NCBI GenBank assembly: GCA_017643395.1
Contig: JAEPNP010000005.1
Coordinates: 357,679 to 421,678 of the forward strand
Source: Rhodothermales bacterium
GTDB taxonomy: Bacteria; Bacteroidota; Rhodothermia; Rhodothermales; UBA10348
Reading direction: 5' to 3'
DNA: 64,000 bases
Of this stretch, positions 1 through 8,289 are shown piece after piece. Under the pieces are notes generated by a model. It did not search any database. It was not told the origin of the DNA and saw only the letters and a list, made by a program, of their open reading frames with translations. Within the stretch, counting starts at the first letter, position 1, and each line of letters opens with the position of its first letter. The position numbers were made by a program, and so were the translations under genes.

Positions 1-1
1 C

Positions 2-643
2 TACGTCTGCGGACAATGCCACGTGGAGTACTACTTCAGGGGGAGCGACAAACGCCTGACCTTCCCGTGGGCCCGCGGCACGTCGGTGGACTCCATCTAC
101 GCGTACTACGAAGCGGAGGGCTTCAAGGACTGGACCCATGCCGAGACCGGCGCTCCCATGCTCAAGGCGCAGCACCCGGAGTTCGAGATGTTCTCTCAGG
201 GCACCCACGCATCGGCCGGTGTCACCTGTGCGGACTGCCACATGCCCTACAGGCGCCTCGGCGCACAGAAGGTCTCTGACCATCAGGTGCGCAGTCCGCT
301 GCTGGACGTGAACGCCTCCTGCGCAACCTGCCATCGGGATTCGGAAGCAGCCTTGCTGGCCCGCGCTGAGACCATTCAGGACCGGCATGCCCGGCTGCGT
401 GATCGCGCGCTGGCTGCCCTGGTAGACCTCATCGATGACATCGTGGCTGCCCAGGATGCCGGCATGGCAGACGCACGGTTGGACCGCGCACGCGAATTCC
501 AGCGCAAGGCCTCCTTCTACGTGGACTTCGTGGAGGCTGAGAACTCCACCGGCTTCCACGCGGACCAGGAGGGCGCGCGCATTCTCGGCGAGGCCATTGA
601 TGCTGCCCGATTGGGGCAGCGGGTGCTGAACGAGCTGCGCTAG
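2..643 (+). CDS. nrfA: Ammonia-forming cytochrome c nitrite reductase, C-terminal part (5' end outside window)
   Basis: This is the last 213 residues of a periplasmic multihaem nitrite reductase, which reduces nitrite to ammonium with six electrons. The reading frame is open from base 2, so the gene starts upstream of the window. Three CxxCH haem-binding motifs are visible (CGQCH at the very start, CADCH and CATCH). The family segment AQHPEFE...GTH...CADCHMP aligns in order with the E. coli NrfA C-terminus, including the Gln-His and the His that ligate hemes or the active site. The helical tail (roughly the last 90 residues) has the usual NrfA dimerisation-helix pattern. The usual partner nrfH would lie upstream and cannot be seen. 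The gene converges on the NDH-2 gene with a 4-base overlap. Identification is secure from the motifs; the full haem count cannot be checked. Confidence 0.93.
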   Translation, partial: YVCGQCHVEYYFRGSDKRLTFPWARGTSVDSIYAYYEAEGFKDWTHAETGAPMLKAQHPEFEMFSQGTHASAGVTCADCHMPYRRLGAQKVSDHQVRSPLLDVNASCATCHRDSEAALLARAETIQDRHARLRDRALAALVDLIDDIVAAQDAGMADARLDRAREFQRKASFYVDFVEAENSTGFHADQEGARILGEAIDAARLGQRVLNELR

Positions 644-1899
644 CCGGAGACTGTCGGCAGGTCGCGATGCCTGCGACGACCGGTTATCAACCGCGCGCCT
701 CGCTGCCAGGTCAGGTATGACCACGCCCAGCCAGAGAGCACCCACACCCGATTCCTGAACCCGATCAGGAAGAGAATGTGCACGAACAGCCAGGCGAACC
801 AGGCCAGGATGCCGGAGAGCTTCAGGAAGCCGAAGTCCGCGACGGCCGCTGCCCGACCAATGGTGGCCATCGAGCCCTTGTCCCTGTAGACGAACGGAGC
901 GGGATCCTGACCGGCCAGACGGGCGCGAATCGCCCCTGCCACATGTTTGCCGGCCTGGATGGCGGCCGGGGCTACGCCGGGCACGTTCTTGACCGCCGCC
1001 AGATCACCCGCCACAAAAATTTCCGGTTGTCCAGGCACACTCAGGTCGGGCGCAACCTCTACCCGACCGGCGCGATCCATGGAGGCTCCGAGGGACTGCG
1101 CGATCTCTGAACCCTGCACGCCGGCGGCCCAGATCCGGGTCTTGCACGCGATGCGCTCCCCGGAATCCAGCAGCACCGAGTCGGCATCCAGTTCGGTTAC
1201 GAGGGCACCTGTGCGCACCTGAACCCCCAGGTCCCTGAGCTGCTCCTCGGCTTTCAGCGACAGGGACTCTTCGTAGCCCGGCAGCACACGGTCCTCGCCG
1301 TCAATCAGCAGAACCTGGACCTCGTCCGGGTCAATGCGCCTGTAGTCTGAGGCGGAGGCTCGGGCGATCTCGGTCAGCGCACCCGCCAGCTCCACGCCTG
1401 TGGGGCCCGCTCCGATGACCACAAACTGTAGCCACTCGCGCCGCTTTACGGGGTCCTTCTCGCGCTCGGCCCCCTCATAGGCGAGCAGGATGCGGCGGCG
1501 GATTTCGAGCGCATCCTCGACGGTCTTCAGCCCCGGCGCCTCATGCTCCCACTCGGGATTGCCGAAGTAAGCGTGACCCGCCCCCGTGGCGACGACCAGG
1601 TAGTCATACGACAGCCTGCCGTGATCGAGTTCGACCTCACCCGCCTCGGGATGTACGCGGACCGCATCGCCCAGGAGAACCGTCACATTGTCCTGCTTGC
1701 GAAAAATGCGCCGCAGCGGGTAGGCGATATCGGCGGGATTGAGCACCGCCGAGGCCACCTGGTACAGGAGCGGCTGGAACAGGTGGTGATTTTCCCGGTC
1801 CAGCAGGGTGATGGTCACCGGCGCCTTGCGCAATTCGCGCACGGCGTTGATACCGGCGAAACCACCGCCGAGCACTACGACATGGGGGGCTTTGGCCAT
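640..1899 (-). CDS. ndh: Type II NADH dehydrogenase (NDH-2), FAD-dependent
   Basis: A 419-residue single-subunit flavoprotein predicted to oxidise NADH and reduce quinone at the inner membrane without pumping protons. The N-terminus holds the FAD-binding Rossmann motif VLGGGFAGINAV. A second dinucleotide fold for NADH appears near residue 160 (VIGAGPTGVELAG). The flavin-closing motif IFVAGDLA lies near residue 295. Residues about 355-395 are strongly hydrophobic (LAWFAWLFVHILFLIGF), which fits the C-terminal membrane anchor of NDH-2 proteins. Length matches the family. The ATG at 1899 follows directly on an intergenic gap of about 60 bases from the mscS gene. Neighbouring nrfA suggests respiratory flexibility, but no operon link exists because the two genes converge. 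Confidence 0.92.
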   Translation of the reverse strand: MAKAPHVVVLGGGFAGINAVRELRKAPVTITLLDRENHHLFQPLLYQVASAVLNPADIAYPLRRIFRKQDNVTVLLGDAVRVHPEAGEVELDHGRLSYDYLVVATGAGHAYFGNPEWEHEAPGLKTVEDALEIRRRILLAYEGAEREKDPVKRREWLQFVVIGAGPTGVELAGALTEIARASASDYRRIDPDEVQVLLIDGEDRVLPGYEESLSLKAEEQLRDLGVQVRTGALVTELDADSVLLDSGERIACKTRIWAAGVQGSEIAQSLGASMDRAGRVEVAPDLSVPGQPEIFVAGDLAAVKNVPGVAPAAIQAGKHVAGAIRARLAGQDPAPFVYRDKGSMATIGRAAAVADFGFLKLSGILAWFAWLFVHILFLIGFRNRVWVLSGWAWSYLTWQRGARLITGRRRHRDLPTVSG

Positions 1900-1962
1900 G
1901 GCAGACTCCGTAAGGGCTACCTCGCCTACGGAGCCCGGCCGACCGAGTTGGTGAAGAAGCCG

Positions 1963-2874
1963 CTAGGCGCGCCCTGCGAAGAGCTCCTTCAGGGAATCGC
2001 CGGCGTCCAGGGTACGGATGGGGAACGGAATGTTCAGACCGGCCTGATCGAATGCCTTCTTCAGCAGCATGATCGCGTTGCTGCGGGCATGCAAATACTT
2101 GGCATGATCGTCCGCGCTCAGAATCCAGAAAACGACGACGAAGTCGATGGAGCTCCCGCCAAACGAGGTGAAGACAAAGTCCGGATCCCGGTTTTCATCG
2201 CGTCCGGGCACCTTGGAAACGGCTTCAAGCGCCACCTTCCGGGCCAACTCCAGATCGTCATCGTAGGACACCCCACAGGGCAGGTCAATACGGCGATCGC
2301 CTCCGTCGTAGAGGTTTGTGATGGGGTTGCCGAAGACCTGGGCGTTCGGCACGTAGACTTTCTGACCGTCAAACTGCTCGATAATGGTCGAGCGCAGATT
2401 GACCTCTGTGACACGTCCGGTGATGCCGCTGGTCTCGATGATGTTGCCCTCCTTGAACGGCCGGCGCACGGCAAGCAGGACGCCCGAGACGAAGTTGGCG
2501 GCGATGTCCTGGAATGCAAAACCCAGAGCCAGACCCAGGATACCCACGCCGGCCAGCAGTTTGGTAACCGCGCCGTCCAGCTGCAGGACCGACAGGGCGA
2601 CAAACGCCCCAATGGTGATCACGGCCGTATAGACCACCGAGTTCAGCAGGCGCGCAACCTGTTGATTGTCGATGGTCCTGTGCAGGGCCTTGCCCAGGAA
2701 TCGGCGCAGGATCTTTGCGATGATGGTGAAGAGAACCACCACCAACAGCGCCACTACAAAGTTGGGCAACAGGGCAATGGCCGACTCCAGCCAGCCCGTC
2801 AGTTTGTCAAGTACGGTCTGCGTCGCGTCTACGACCTCCTGGGTCGAGGCATTGGGGTCCTGCATAACAATCAA
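1963..2874 (-). CDS. mscS: Small-conductance mechanosensitive channel, MscS family
   Basis: A 303-residue inner-membrane channel that should open on hypo-osmotic shock to release solutes. Three hydrophobic segments are visible (about residues 30-55, 75-95 and 105-130). The third has the Gly/Ala-rich pore-lining pattern of MscS (LLAGVGILGLALGFAFQDIAANFVSG). It is followed by the beta domain (GNIIETSGITGRVTEVNLR, VYVPNAQVF), which is the most conserved stretch of the family, and an alpha/beta C-terminal cytoplasmic domain. Length is close to the 286 residues of E. coli MscS. It is transcribed in the same direction as the NDH-2 gene, about 60 bases upstream of it. Confidence 0.93.
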   Translation of the reverse strand: MIVMQDPNASTQEVVDATQTVLDKLTGWLESAIALLPNFVVALLVVVLFTIIAKILRRFLGKALHRTIDNQQVARLLNSVVYTAVITIGAFVALSVLQLDGAVTKLLAGVGILGLALGFAFQDIAANFVSGVLLAVRRPFKEGNIIETSGITGRVTEVNLRSTIIEQFDGQKVYVPNAQVFGNPITNLYDGGDRRIDLPCGVSYDDDLELARKVALEAVSKVPGRDENRDPDFVFTSFGGSSIDFVVVFWILSADDHAKYLHARSNAIMLLKKAFDQAGLNIPFPIRTLDAGDSLKELFAGRA

Positions 2875-2929
2875 TTCCTTTGAGAACCCTCAAGCTAGCC
2901 CGTTGGCCGGGCCAAGTCCACCAACCCGG

Positions 2930-3796
2930 TCAGTCCAGCACGGACCAGACCCGACCGGATCGCACGAGCGTGATTTCCCGGGGCAGCGTACAGCCTTCGA
3001 GGTCGACCTGGGTCAGATCAAGGTCAACCCGGGCGTATCCTCGATGACGCACCCACACGCGACCCCATTCCGGAGCGATCAGCGCCGCATCCGCCTCGCC
3101 AATGCTTTCTGAACGATGTCCGTCGAGCCCGTAGTCATATTCAAGCAGACAGCCGTCCCCGGCGTCGTAGCGCAGGTACACGGGCACGCCATCGGAGTAG
3201 TACTGCGTGAATCCCGGTGCCTGTACGATGCGGGTGTCGATCACGGGCGCCGAATCGCCGAATGCGGGTTCGGTCAATGCTTCGACAGGATCGGACACCT
3301 GATAGGCCCGAGGAAGTGCGGCGTCATCAACCCACTGCTCCGGTGACGGCTCAAAGATCTCGATCTCTCCGTCCAGGGAAGCCGTTTCGAACGTCGGGAC
3401 CACATCGTCCCGGTATCGAATCCTGCCGGGAGGTCCGGCCACGGGATCAGGCCCGCTCAGGAGCGGACGATCAGAAATGCCGGAGCTCGCCAGGCGGACG
3501 TCCGGCTGAATGGTCACGGGCGCGCGCAGGGCTGGTGCCGCGTAGGCGACGTGCGTACGACTCGCGGTAACCGGCCACAGCGGGTCAAGCCAGACCATGG
3601 ATGACGCAGGGATATAGATCTCCCGCTCACCAGACACTGCCACCCTGGGCGCCGGTCGCTCCGATTCGGAGGCCGTGCGGTCGTGTCCGGTTGAGAGCAG
3701 GACCTTGCGGCCCTTGATGGTATCGCCTCGTTCCTGGGCGAACGAGACTGAGTGGCACCCCAGAAAGAGCACCACGAGCAACAGTCGAACTAGCAT
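2930..3796 (-). CDS. Secreted protein of unknown function
   Basis: A 288-residue protein not matched to any family I recognise. The N-terminus is a clear signal peptide with cleavage after FAQ (about residue 21), so the product is exported. The mature part is rich in Pro, Asp and Val, with an early putatively disordered region and a C-terminal region with beta-strand character that contains two Cys (in DAGDGCLLEYD and LEGCTLPREI), which could form a disulphide. It stands alone, 55 bases from mscS and 63 from the AlkC gene, all in the same direction. No signs of transfer or truncation. Confidence 0.7.
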   Translation of the reverse strand: MLVRLLLVVLFLGCHSVSFAQERGDTIKGRKVLLSTGHDRTASESERPAPRVAVSGEREIYIPASSMVWLDPLWPVTASRTHVAYAAPALRAPVTIQPDVRLASSGISDRPLLSGPDPVAGPPGRIRYRDDVVPTFETASLDGEIEIFEPSPEQWVDDAALPRAYQVSDPVEALTEPAFGDSAPVIDTRIVQAPGFTQYYSDGVPVYLRYDAGDGCLLEYDYGLDGHRSESIGEADAALIAPEWGRVWVRHRGYARVDLDLTQVDLEGCTLPREITLVRSGRVWSVLD

Positions 3797-3859
3797 GATT
3801 TCTGGCGGTCGGGTCTATCTATGTACGCACAGGATGCGTCGATTTCCGCCTGGGCCCCG

Positions 3860-4942
3860 CTAGGTCAACTCAAAAGACGCCTCCGCACAGGACTGACCAT
3901 TGATCAGAATCTCCACGCGATGCTCCCCCGGGTAGTAGCGGCGCGTCGTCACGGGAGCCATGGAGTGGCGCTTCTCCAGGAGCACTTGCTCTCCTTCGGT
4001 GCACGAGCGCTGGGTCCACTTGAAGACCTTCGGAGTCAGCATGCCATTGGCCTTCCGGTGGTGCACGGCATAGTCGATCATCAGCTGCTGCTCGGAGCCG
4101 GACCGGATGTCAAGCTCCAGGCTCAGCGACTCGCCGACCTGCAGGGAGTCCGGCGTGACACGCAGCGCGGCCTCCACGCGGGGTGGCCCAAATCCAAACA
4201 ATGCCAATGCCTGTGGATGCCCCTTCTTGAACAGCGTGCGCAGCGCGTGCCTGACCAGGCGTGTGCGCTCGTCGGAGGCCTCCTGCAACCACGCCCTACA
4301 GACTGCGATGACGCGTTCCGGGTGGTCTTTGGCGATGTCGTTCAGGTTGTTGGCCACGGATCGACGCACGTATTCCGACGCGTCGTCTCGCAGGAGCTCC
4401 AACAGGTTCAGCACCGGCTCCGGGTCCTCCCGGAAGACCTGCAGTCGCATGCCCCACGGCAATAGCGGCCGGCTGCCCTCGGAGGCCAACCGGCGAACGT
4501 GCTCATCGCCAGATGAAGTCCAGCCACGCATGCGCCTCATGACATTCTCAGGGTCCGCGGCCAGAATCGGCCGCACGGCAAACTCGCAACTGAACCAGGA
4601 CGTCAACCGCGTCATGGCATCCAGCGACTCCTCGGGGTGCTGAAGCCCGAACTCCTCGATGAACTGCGCGAAGCACCACCAGTGCATGGCACCCCGGTCG
4701 GAGGTGTCGTCGACAGGCAACGATGCTAGGACGTGATCCAAGGCGGCTGGATAGGCAGAGGGAAGCATCTCTCGCAACACGCCTGCCACGTGACGTACCC
4801 GGTCCTTGAGCTCTCGATCTTCCAGCTGGTGCACACAGGCCGACTGGAACGCGTCTGCGTCAAAAGGACCGGCCGCCTTCAGGCAGGTGCCCAACCTGGC
4901 AATGGACTCCGGGTTGATAAAGTTCTTGAACGGCTCCGGCAT
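3860..4942 (-). CDS. alkC: DNA alkylation repair glycosylase, AlkC-like, with C-terminal Ig-like domain
   Basis: A 360-residue HEAT-like repeat protein of the AlkC/AlkD superfamily, which excises N3-methylated purines from DNA. Residues 1-250 are predicted helical repeats. The stretch EFGLQHPEESLDAM, EFAVRPILAADPENVM and SEGSRPLLPWGMRL is typical of AlkC (the Glu and the RP-LPWG loop face the lesion). Residues about 255-360 change to beta-rich sequence (LRVTPDSLQVGESLSLEL ... YYPGEHRVEILING), matching the Ig-like domain known from the AlkC-alpha group. No signal peptide, as expected for a cytoplasmic enzyme. It lies alone in the minus direction, and the divergent DoxX gene starts about 85 bases away. 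The assignment is from pattern recognition; AlkD-like HEAT proteins without the Ig domain are the main alternative. Confidence 0.82.
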   Translation of the reverse strand: MPEPFKNFINPESIARLGTCLKAAGPFDADAFQSACVHQLEDRELKDRVRHVAGVLREMLPSAYPAALDHVLASLPVDDTSDRGAMHWWCFAQFIEEFGLQHPEESLDAMTRLTSWFSCEFAVRPILAADPENVMRRMRGWTSSGDEHVRRLASEGSRPLLPWGMRLQVFREDPEPVLNLLELLRDDASEYVRRSVANNLNDIAKDHPERVIAVCRAWLQEASDERTRLVRHALRTLFKKGHPQALALFGFGPPRVEAALRVTPDSLQVGESLSLELDIRSGSEQQLMIDYAVHHRKANGMLTPKVFKWTQRSCTEGEQVLLEKRHSMAPVTTRRYYPGEHRVEILINGQSCAEASFELT

Positions 4943-5028
4943 GTCTTCAAACTAGGGGCAAGCCGTTTGTCGCAGAAGCTGTGACACGCGGCCGGACTGA
5001 CCCGTTCTTCTCGCAAACGCACTCACCG

Positions 5029-5883
5029 ATGAAACGATTTCTGTTCGGCGGTATGCGCCCTGATTCCGCGGCCGCCAATTCCGGCCTGCTTCTCCTGCGC
5101 CTGTATTTCGGCATCACCATCGCCGGCGCAGGCCTCGACAAACTGCCTACGCCCGAGTGGATGGTACAGCAGGTGATTGATGTCGGATTCCCGTTTCCCG
5201 TGCTCTTTGCCTTCGTGGCCAGCTGGGTGGAATTCGCCGGTGGAATCCTCATCGCCGTGGGTTTGCTGACCCGCCCCGCGGCCCTGCTGGTGGGATTCAG
5301 CATGGCCGTTGCGAGCTTCGGCTTCCACGGTCTATTGCCCCTGGTTGACATGCACATCGCCCAGGGGTACGTCTGGGCCTGTGCGGCGCTGGTGGGTACG
5401 GGCTCCGGTCGCTATGGACTGGATGCCGTGCAGGCCACCTGGGTATCACGGCTGGCCCCCGTGGCTGCGGCCTCCCTCCTTGCATTCGGGATCTATCTCG
5501 AGGCAAGCGCACCCGACGCCCCGGTTCAGCAGGAGGAGGAGGTCGCCATCACTCGTGTCAGCGTGCCCGGATCGTTCAATGGGTGGGATCTGACGGCCAC
5601 ACCCCTGGCCGAAGTGTCCCCGGGCGTCTGGCAGGCTGACGTGCAGTTTGAGCGCGAGATGCCCATAGAGTTCAAGTTTGCGGCCAACGAGTCGTGGACA
5701 CTGAACGGCGGCGAATTAGACCAGTCGACGACCGGCTTTCCGTTGGGTGGAACGCTTGAGTTGTCCACCGACGGAGAGCCCGGCAATATCAGGGGCTACA
5801 TTCCGGAAGCGGGCTCCTATCGCCTGCGCGTGGACCTGACTTCCCTCACCTACTCACTCGACCGCACAGAAACGCTGCCATGA
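5029..5883 (+). CDS. DoxX-family membrane protein fused to a carbohydrate-binding-like beta domain
   Basis: A 284-residue protein with two parts. Residues about 10-135 are a DoxX module of four membrane helices (LLLRLYFGITIAGAGLDKL, VLFAFVASWVEFAGGILIAVG, LLVGFSMAVASFGF and a fourth), with the usual conserved Glu after the second helix. A further hydrophobic segment near residues 145-165 precedes a C-terminal domain beginning VPGSFNGWD, followed by a FKFAANESW strand. This resembles the CBM48/AMPK-type glycogen-binding or SusE/F-like E-set fold. The ATG at 5029 is chosen over the in-frame GTG at 4981 because it starts directly before the first helix. It overlaps arfB by four bases (ATGA), which suggests translational coupling. 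DoxX proteins are poorly understood; the role of this fusion is unknown. Confidence 0.8.
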   Translation: MKRFLFGGMRPDSAAANSGLLLLRLYFGITIAGAGLDKLPTPEWMVQQVIDVGFPFPVLFAFVASWVEFAGGILIAVGLLTRPAALLVGFSMAVASFGFHGLLPLVDMHIAQGYVWACAALVGTGSGRYGLDAVQATWVSRLAPVAAASLLAFGIYLEASAPDAPVQQEEEVAITRVSVPGSFNGWDLTATPLAEVSPGVWQADVQFEREMPIEFKFAANESWTLNGGELDQSTTGFPLGGTLELSTDGEPGNIRGYIPEAGSYRLRVDLTSLTYSLDRTETLP

Positions 5884-6296
5884 TCCGGATTGGCCCGGGC
5901 ATCGAACTCGGCGATGACGAACTGCAGTTTGAGTTCGTCCGCGCGTCCGGGCCCGGGGGCCAAAACGTAAACAAGGTGGCGACCGCGGTTCAATTGCGAT
6001 TCGACGCTGCGGGCTCGCCCAACCTGCCGGAACCGGTGCGCAAACGGCTTCTGCGCATGGCCGGAAGCAGGTTGACGGGCGATGGGGTCCTGCTCATCAA
6101 TGCACGCCGCTACCGCACCCAGGAGCGCAACCGGCGGGATGCTGTGGATCGCCTGGTCGCCCTGATCCGGGAAGCTGCCGTGCCCCCGAAGCGCCGGAAG
6201 AAAACCAAACCGACTCGGGCCTCTCGCGAACGCCGTCTCGAGGCCAAGAAGCAGCGGGGCGAACTCAAGAAGTCACGCCGACCCCCGCGCCCCTGA
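5880..6296 (+). CDS. arfB: Alternative ribosome-rescue factor, peptidyl-tRNA hydrolase ArfB
   Basis: A 138-residue protein that should release peptides from ribosomes stalled without a stop codon. The catalytic GGQ loop is present in the family context GPGGQNVNKVATAVQLRF near residue 28. The lone catalytic domain without the codon-recognition domains of RF1/RF2 distinguishes ArfB from true release factors. The C-terminal 35 residues are extremely basic (KRRKKTKPTR, RRLEAKKQR), which is the tail that enters the empty mRNA channel. Length equals E. coli ArfB (140). The start ATG overlaps the DoxX stop by four bases. Confidence 0.94.
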   Translation: MIRIGPGIELGDDELQFEFVRASGPGGQNVNKVATAVQLRFDAAGSPNLPEPVRKRLLRMAGSRLTGDGVLLINARRYRTQERNRRDAVDRLVALIREAAVPPKRRKKTKPTRASRERRLEAKKQRGELKKSRRPPRP

Positions 6297-6301
6297 CCGC
6301 G

Positions 6302-6877
6302 TCACGCGTCGGAGGACATCCGGCGCCTCCACTGCACAAAACCGACCACCGCAAGGACCACATACAGCGCAAACAGCGCGGCTGTGGACTGCAGGCCCCG
6401 GTCCAGGTAGAGCCAGATCGAGACCACATCGATCACCACCCAGTAGAGCCAGTTCTCGAGCACCTTGCGAGCCACCATGAAGGTGGTCACGACGCTGGCC
6501 ATGGTGGTGAATGAATCCACAAACGGTCGTGCGGCCTCCGTGGCCCCAAGCAGGGATCCGGAAACGAGTGTCAGCGCCAGGATGAGGCCAATCGCTCCAA
6601 TGTGGCGGCGCGCGGACCAGGTATGGATCGCGACCCCATCGTCCGTCTGGCCCCCGTGGGTCCACTGCCACCAGCCGTACACCGCCATGCCCATGTAGAA
6701 CACGTTCAGCGCCGACTCCATGACCAGACTCACATTCCAGAACACGAAGGTGTAGATGGCCGTGCTCAGGAACGCAGCCAGCCAACACCAGATATTTTCG
6801 CGCATGGCGAGCAGCAGATATGCTACCGCCAGCACCACGGCCAGATTCTCCCAGGTAAGCCAGGTCTCCACGGTCAC
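6302..6877 (-). CDS. PnuC-family vitamin transporter, probably for thiamine (PnuT-like)
   Basis: A 191-residue inner-membrane facilitator with about seven hydrophobic helices. The PnuC signature region is clear: ENIWCWLAAFLSTAIYTFVF and ALNVFYMGMAVYGWWQW. PnuC homologues move nicotinamide riboside, thiamine or riboflavin without energy, the substrate being trapped by phosphorylation. I choose the GTG at 6877, not the upstream in-frame ATG at 6940. The GTG overlaps the stop of the upstream thiamine-binding protein gene by four bases (GTGA), and the membrane part begins right after it. That coupling to a YkoF/MTH1187-type thiamine-binding protein makes thiamine, or a precursor, the best substrate guess. 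Nicotinamide riboside remains possible. Confidence 0.87.
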   Translation of the reverse strand: MTVETWLTWENLAVVLAVAYLLLAMRENIWCWLAAFLSTAIYTFVFWNVSLVMESALNVFYMGMAVYGWWQWTHGGQTDDGVAIHTWSARRHIGAIGLILALTLVSGSLLGATEAARPFVDSFTTMASVVTTFMVARKVLENWLYWVVIDVVSIWLYLDRGLQSTAALFALYVVLAVVGFVQWRRRMSSDA

Positions 6878-7122
6878 AGGGCGCTGTATCCCGGGATGAA
6901 CTTGCAGACGTATACGGCCATGCCGAATTCGGCGTGACATGCCGCCATGGTCTCGTGCACCGCGCGCATCACCAGATCATACGGGCCCTGCACGACTGTG
7001 CTGGTGGGGAACGTCTTTACTGCCAGCCCCTCGTACTGATTGATGCGCGCGATGAACCCGTCAATCGGGGGTATGAATTCCTCCCGGTTTGGGTACATGC
7101 TGATGTCTGCGGTTAGCGTCAT
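6874..7122 (-). CDS. Thiamine-binding protein, YkoF/MTH1187 (DUF77) family
   Basis: An 82-residue ferredoxin-like fold protein. The order MTLTADISMYP ... FIARINQYEGLAVKTFPTSTVVQG ... VYVCKFIPG matches the small thiamine-binding domain of YkoF and MTH1187-type proteins. These bind thiamine or its hydroxymethylpyrimidine moiety and are often linked to thiamine transport. An in-frame upstream ATG at 7242 exists but would add 40 low-quality residues that overlap the divergent glycerate kinase gene, so the ATG at 7122 is used. The stop overlaps the GTG start of the PnuC-family gene, giving a two-gene unit. Binding specificity is inferred from the family, not visible. Confidence 0.8.
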   Translation of the reverse strand: MTLTADISMYPNREEFIPPIDGFIARINQYEGLAVKTFPTSTVVQGPYDLVMRAVHETMAACHAEFGMAVYVCKFIPGYSAL

Positions 7123-7174
7123 TGAGGGTCCTGGTTTGGCGGCCGGATGATACGGCCGGGAGCGATTCACTGAC

Positions 7175-8284
7175 ATGACCATCCTCATTGCGCCCAACGC
7201 GTTCAAGGAGAGCCTGACGGCACGGGAGGCCGCAGAGGCCATCGCCCGCGGAGCCCGTAGGGTGCGTCCTTCGGCCAGACTGCTGCTCTGCCCGGTTTCT
7301 GACGGTGGAGACGGCCTGCTTCAGGTGGCGCGCGATGCGCTGGGTGCCAACCCCCGGACCACTGAGGTGGATGACCCACTTGGGCGCGCGGTGCGTGCGG
7401 ATTGGGCCCTGGCCTCCGGGACTGCGATGATCGAAATGGCGCTGGCCAGCGGCCTGGCGCTACTCAGTCCCGAGGAGCGCGACCCGGGCCGAACCACGTC
7501 GACAGGTACGGGGCAGCTGATGCTGGAAGCGCTGCACGCCGGGGCCTCGCGTGTGCTGCTCGGTATCGGTGGCAGCGCGACGAATGACGCGGGCATGGGG
7601 CTGGCGACGGCGTTTGGCGTCAGATTCCTGGACCGCCAAGGCATCGAGTTGCCTCCAATCGGGCGCTCTCTGGCCCTCGTGAAGGATATCGACGGACTCG
7701 ACGGGCTACCGGAATTCCTGTGCGATGTGGTCTGCGACGTGGACAATCCGCTGTTGGGTCCCCGGGGATGCGCTCGCGTCTACGCAGCCCAGAAGGGCGC
7801 GACAGAAGCAGAGATTGAGGTTCTGGAGGACGGCATGTCGGGCTTCGCGGATGTCGTTGAGCGGATTACCGGGCGCGAGTGCCGGAACGAACCGGGTGCA
7901 GGAGCGGCAGGCGGCCTGGGTTTTGGGCTAATGACTTTTTTTGGCGCACGACTGCTGCCGGGAAGTGCGGCCGTGCTCGACCTCGTCGGCTTCGACGCGC
8001 TGCTGGAAGAAGCAGATGTGGTCCTGACGGGCGAAGGTCGCATCGACCACCAAACCGTTCAGGGCAAAGTGCCTGGAGAAGTCGCGCGACGTGCCGTGGT
8101 GCGAGGTATTCCGGTGGCTGGGTTTGGGGGATCCGTGGCACCGGGCTCGACGGGGTTCGACCGCACCGTGGAGATCAATCCACCGGGCACTGCGCTCGGC
8201 GTGGCCTTGTGCCAAGCAGCTCTCCACCTGGAAAATGCTGCGGCCAGACTGCTTTCGGACTGGCCGGACGACGCGCTACTTTGA
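7175..8284 (+). CDS. glxK: Glycerate kinase, GlxK/GarK type
   Basis: A 369-residue cytoplasmic kinase that phosphorylates glycerate, normally to 2-phosphoglycerate in this family (class II). The start MTILIAPNAFKESLTA is the family N-terminus, containing the conserved Asn-Ala-Phe-Lys. Other hallmarks are PVSDGGDGLL, LLGIGGSATNDAGMGLA (nucleotide/substrate loop), GAGAAGGLGFGL and the C-terminal LTGEGRIDHQTVQGKVP. Length matches GarK/GlxK (about 380). It is divergent from the thiamine-binding gene with 52 bases between the starts, and is followed after 5 bases by the amidohydrolase gene, so the two are probably cotranscribed. No glyoxylate genes lie nearby. Confidence 0.93.
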   Translation: MTILIAPNAFKESLTAREAAEAIARGARRVRPSARLLLCPVSDGGDGLLQVARDALGANPRTTEVDDPLGRAVRADWALASGTAMIEMALASGLALLSPEERDPGRTTSTGTGQLMLEALHAGASRVLLGIGGSATNDAGMGLATAFGVRFLDRQGIELPPIGRSLALVKDIDGLDGLPEFLCDVVCDVDNPLLGPRGCARVYAAQKGATEAEIEVLEDGMSGFADVVERITGRECRNEPGAGAAGGLGFGLMTFFGARLLPGSAAVLDLVGFDALLEEADVVLTGEGRIDHQTVQGKVPGEVARRAVVRGIPVAGFGGSVAPGSTGFDRTVEINPPGTALGVALCQAALHLENAAARLLSDWPDDALL

Positions 8285-8289
8285 CGCGT

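Noticed and set aside
1543..2883. Long plus-strand open frame (446 codons)
   Set aside because: Antisense to the NDH-2 and MscS genes, both with clear family motifs; no domain in the plus-strand product.
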